This document shows positions 62,063 through 64,000 of a stretch of DNA of 64,000 nt, one piece after another (the stretch's first letter is position 1; each line of letters opens with the position of its first letter). A program made the position numbers and the translations under genes. Origin of the DNA: Pseudomonas sp. ICMP22404 (lineage in GTDB: Bacteria; Pseudomonadota; Gammaproteobacteria; Pseudomonadales; Pseudomonadaceae); NCBI RefSeq assembly GCF_006227205.1, contig NZ_VCNG01000014.1, positions 1-64,000 on the forward strand, in the 5' to 3' direction. The notes below the pieces were generated by a model. The model saw only the letters and a list, made by a program, of their open reading frames with translations, searched no databases and had not been told where the DNA came from.

Positions 62063-63394
62063 ATGAGTCTGTTACCTGACGCGGTGTGCTGGCATGAGGG
62101 CATGCAACTGTTGCCCCAACATTTTCAACTGCAAGGGTTGCGTGCCGAGGCCCTGGCTGCCCATGTCGCGGCAGCCTGCAATCCCTGGTTCTGGGGTGTC
62201 AGTCAACTGGAGGTCGACCCTTCGGCCCTTAGCGCCGGCCAGGTCCGGCTGCTGCAATTGCAGGGCACCTTGCCGGACGGCTTGCCGGTCAATCTTCAGG
62301 CCGGCGTCGGGCCGACCCTGGAGCTGGACATCACCGAGGCGGTCAACAAGACCGACGATGCCACCGTCACCGTGTACCTGGCGATCAGCCCTCTCTGGCG
62401 CGCCGGGCAATTGCTGCCGCTCAAGGGGCGCCTGCAATCGGTGGTCGGCGATGCGCTGCCGGACCTCACCAGTGGCGAGTTCCCCGAATCCATCACCGTC
62501 TGGCGTCCGAACCCGCGGCTGTGCACGCAACTGAGCAAGGCCGATTCGATCTGCCTGCCGCTGTTGCGCATTCGCAAGGAGGGCGGCGGCTTTCTGCGGA
62601 TGCCCTATACACCACCCACGCCGGTGCTGTTGCCCGAGTCGGTGCTCGGTCGGCGAGTGGCCGGGCTGTGTGCCCGGGCCCGGGAAAAGTGCCTGTTCCT
62701 CGCCGGTCGCTTGCGCCAGGCCCAGGCAGCCGGCAACCAGGACGATGCGCTGGAGATCCGTCGGCAGATGACCGCCTTGTGGGCGCGCCTGCCGGAAGTC
62801 GAAGGCAGCCTGAACACGCGGGTGGCGACACCCCAGGCGCTGTACGGTTTGTTGCTGGGACTGGCCGGCGCCTGGTCGGCCCTCGATCCGTTGGCCGGCG
62901 TGCCGGCGTTTGCGCCGCTGGATTTCCTCGAGTTGCAGCGCGGTTACGAACCGCTGCTCGACTGGCTCGACACCACCCTGGAACTGGTCCGCGCCGGTTA
63001 TCGCAGCCTGGCTTTCGAGCGCAATGAGCAGGTGTTCTCCATCCAGTTGCCCGACGACCAGCCGAGCCAACGCCTGGTGATCGGCCTGCGCATGCCCAAC
63101 GGCGCCAGCGAGCAAGCCGCCGCCGATTGGTTGCGCGGCGCGATCATCGCGTCCGCGCCACACGTGCCGCTGTTGAGTCGGCAGCGCATGAGCGGTCTGC
63201 CGCACCAAGCCATGAGCCGCAACGAGCAGGTGGCCTATAGCGTGGGCGACGACACCCGGTTGTTTGTGGTGGCCGCCAGCGGCCAGTGGTTCGACGGGCA
63301 ACTGCCCTTGCACATCGTGGCGCCGGCGTCGACCCAGGCCAGCAGCCCGTGGCAAGTGGTGTTGTTTGTCGCGCAAGTCGGTGAAAGTACCTGA
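62063..63394 (+). CDS. tssK: T6SS baseplate-membrane linker TssK
   Basis: This 443-residue protein has the TssK (VasE/ImpJ) pattern: VCWHEGMQLLPQHFQLQ, RIRKEGGGFLRMPYTPP, REKCLFLAGRLRQAQ, RAGYRSLAFERNEQVFSIQLP and GLPHQAMSRNEQVAYS. It connects the baseplate to TssL/TssM. The ATG at 62063 follows GAAGGGAGTCGT; the frame reaches back to 62012 just after tssJ. Confidence 0.93.
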   Translation: MSLLPDAVCWHEGMQLLPQHFQLQGLRAEALAAHVAAACNPWFWGVSQLEVDPSALSAGQVRLLQLQGTLPDGLPVNLQAGVGPTLELDITEAVNKTDDATVTVYLAISPLWRAGQLLPLKGRLQSVVGDALPDLTSGEFPESITVWRPNPRLCTQLSKADSICLPLLRIRKEGGGFLRMPYTPPTPVLLPESVLGRRVAGLCARAREKCLFLAGRLRQAQAAGNQDDALEIRRQMTALWARLPEVEGSLNTRVATPQALYGLLLGLAGAWSALDPLAGVPAFAPLDFLELQRGYEPLLDWLDTTLELVRAGYRSLAFERNEQVFSIQLPDDQPSQRLVIGLRMPNGASEQAAADWLRGAIIASAPHVPLLSRQRMSGLPHQAMSRNEQVAYSVGDDTRLFVVAASGQWFDGQLPLHIVAPASTQASSPWQVVLFVAQVGEST

Positions 63395-63412
63395 TCGCAA
63401 AAGGGGAGTCGT

Positions 63413-64000
63413 ATGCCTGACGGAAGTGGCGGGGCGGTCCGGAGTCTGCACGAGGCGCCGCTGAGCAGCGCGTTTCGTCAGGTCTGGCTGAGGTGGTTCC
63501 AGGAATGGCAGGATTTGCCCAAGGACAACGACTCCGCGGCCCTGGTCAGCCGGGTGGTGGAGTTTTCCGGACGTAGTGCCCAACGCTTGTGGCGGGTGGC
63601 CTTTGCCACTGTCGGCGACTCGGCGACCGAGCAGGTCAAGGCGCTGGTCTATGCCTTCGTCGCCTTGGTGGACGAAACCTTGCTGTTCACCCCTTGGCCG
63701 GGACAACTGGCCTGGCAGCAGCATCCTCTTGAATCACGCATGTATTCCAGCCGTCAGGCTGGCGAACGGCTGCCCGCAGCCATCAAGAAACTGCTGGATG
63801 AGCAGATGCCCGGCACCCGGGACCTGGCGAACGTGTACCTGCAATGCCTGATCCTCGGGTTCCAGGGGCGCCTGCGCGGCGAGCCCGGCCAGATCCAGCA
63901 TGAAAAATGGCGCGCGGCGCTGTTCACGTTCGCCTGGCAGCATGAGCCGGACTATGTCGACGTCAGCCAGCGCCTGGCGATGTCGGCGGCAGCCCCGCCG
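63413..64000 (+). CDS. tssL: T6SS inner-membrane protein TssL (DotU-like), cut by window edge
   Basis: The first 196 codons are present. DotU/TssL signatures are visible: VKALVYAFVALVDETLLFTPWPGQLAWQQHPLESRMY, GERLPAAIKKLLDEQ, LANVYLQCLILGFQGRLRGEPG. The C-terminal membrane anchor is beyond the edge. The ATG at 63413 follows AAAAGGGGAGTCGT, almost the same leader as tssK. tssM would be expected next. Confidence 0.9.
   Translation, partial: MPDGSGGAVRSLHEAPLSSAFRQVWLRWFQEWQDLPKDNDSAALVSRVVEFSGRSAQRLWRVAFATVGDSATEQVKALVYAFVALVDETLLFTPWPGQLAWQQHPLESRMYSSRQAGERLPAAIKKLLDEQMPGTRDLANVYLQCLILGFQGRLRGEPGQIQHEKWRAALFTFAWQHEPDYVDVSQRLAMSAAAPP

Overview
The window is high-GC gamma-proteobacterial DNA that reads as a Pseudomonas of the P. 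fluorescens complex. The evidence is gene content (hcnABC, a Pseudomonas-type inositol locus, an Sha/Pha antiporter with fused A and B subunits, DUF1652 and DUF2789 proteins) and many copies of the short palindromic REP element whose core is GTGGGAGCGAGCCTGCTCGCGA, found in most gaps between transcription units. No rRNA, tRNA, CRISPR array, prophage or transposase gene was found. Functions are assigned from recognisable protein families and motifs; no database search was run.

Layout. 1-354: start of an OprD-type porin running off the left edge. 807-9284: reductive pyrimidine catabolism, with a RutR-like TetR regulator, dihydropyrimidine dehydrogenase (preT, preA), dihydropyrimidinase, an NCS1 permease and an M20 N-carbamoyl-beta-alanine amidohydrolase; a PAS-LuxR regulator and a DUF1652 protein follow. 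11529-13575: a two-component system. 13866-16865: hcnABC, the hydrogen cyanide synthase, behind a leader with an ANR-box-like site and two GGA motifs that look like RsmA/E targets. 17025-31313: myo-inositol catabolism and uptake (RpiR-type repressor, iolC, iolE, iolB, iolI-like, iolD, iolG, an IolW-like dehydrogenase, then the ibpA-iatA-iatP ABC transporter). 31640-37191: assorted single genes (a DksA-like factor, a chemoreceptor, small conserved proteins, a glycine-betaine-type binding protein). 37269-43326: the six-gene Pha/Sha/Mrp cation/proton antiporter operon. 43457-48264: an EamA exporter with a divergent XRE-cupin regulator, a second Gfo/Idh/MocA dehydrogenase, and an SDR plus phosphotransferase pair. 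48582-64000: a type VI secretion locus made of a PAAR-like protein, a YwqK/MORN-type protein, vgrG, an AT-rich unknown gene, clpV, tssG, tssF, tssE, hcp, tssC and tssB on the minus strand, and tssJ, tssK and tssL (cut by the edge) on the plus strand.

How it fits together. The pyrimidine genes form a complete import and three-step degradation route. In the inositol region, palindromes of the form GGAA-N6-TTCC, the operator type known for RpiR-family IolR, lie in front of iolC and ibpA, and two near copies lie 20 kb away in front of the lone dehydrogenase at 45080-46195. This suggests one IolR regulon with a distant member.

Points most worth a second look are the unknown AT-rich gene between clpV and vgrG, the VgrG/YwqK/PAAR-like cluster, the extended IolR regulon, and two leader hairpins (tssB and the 45080 dehydrogenase) that bury the likely ribosome binding site.
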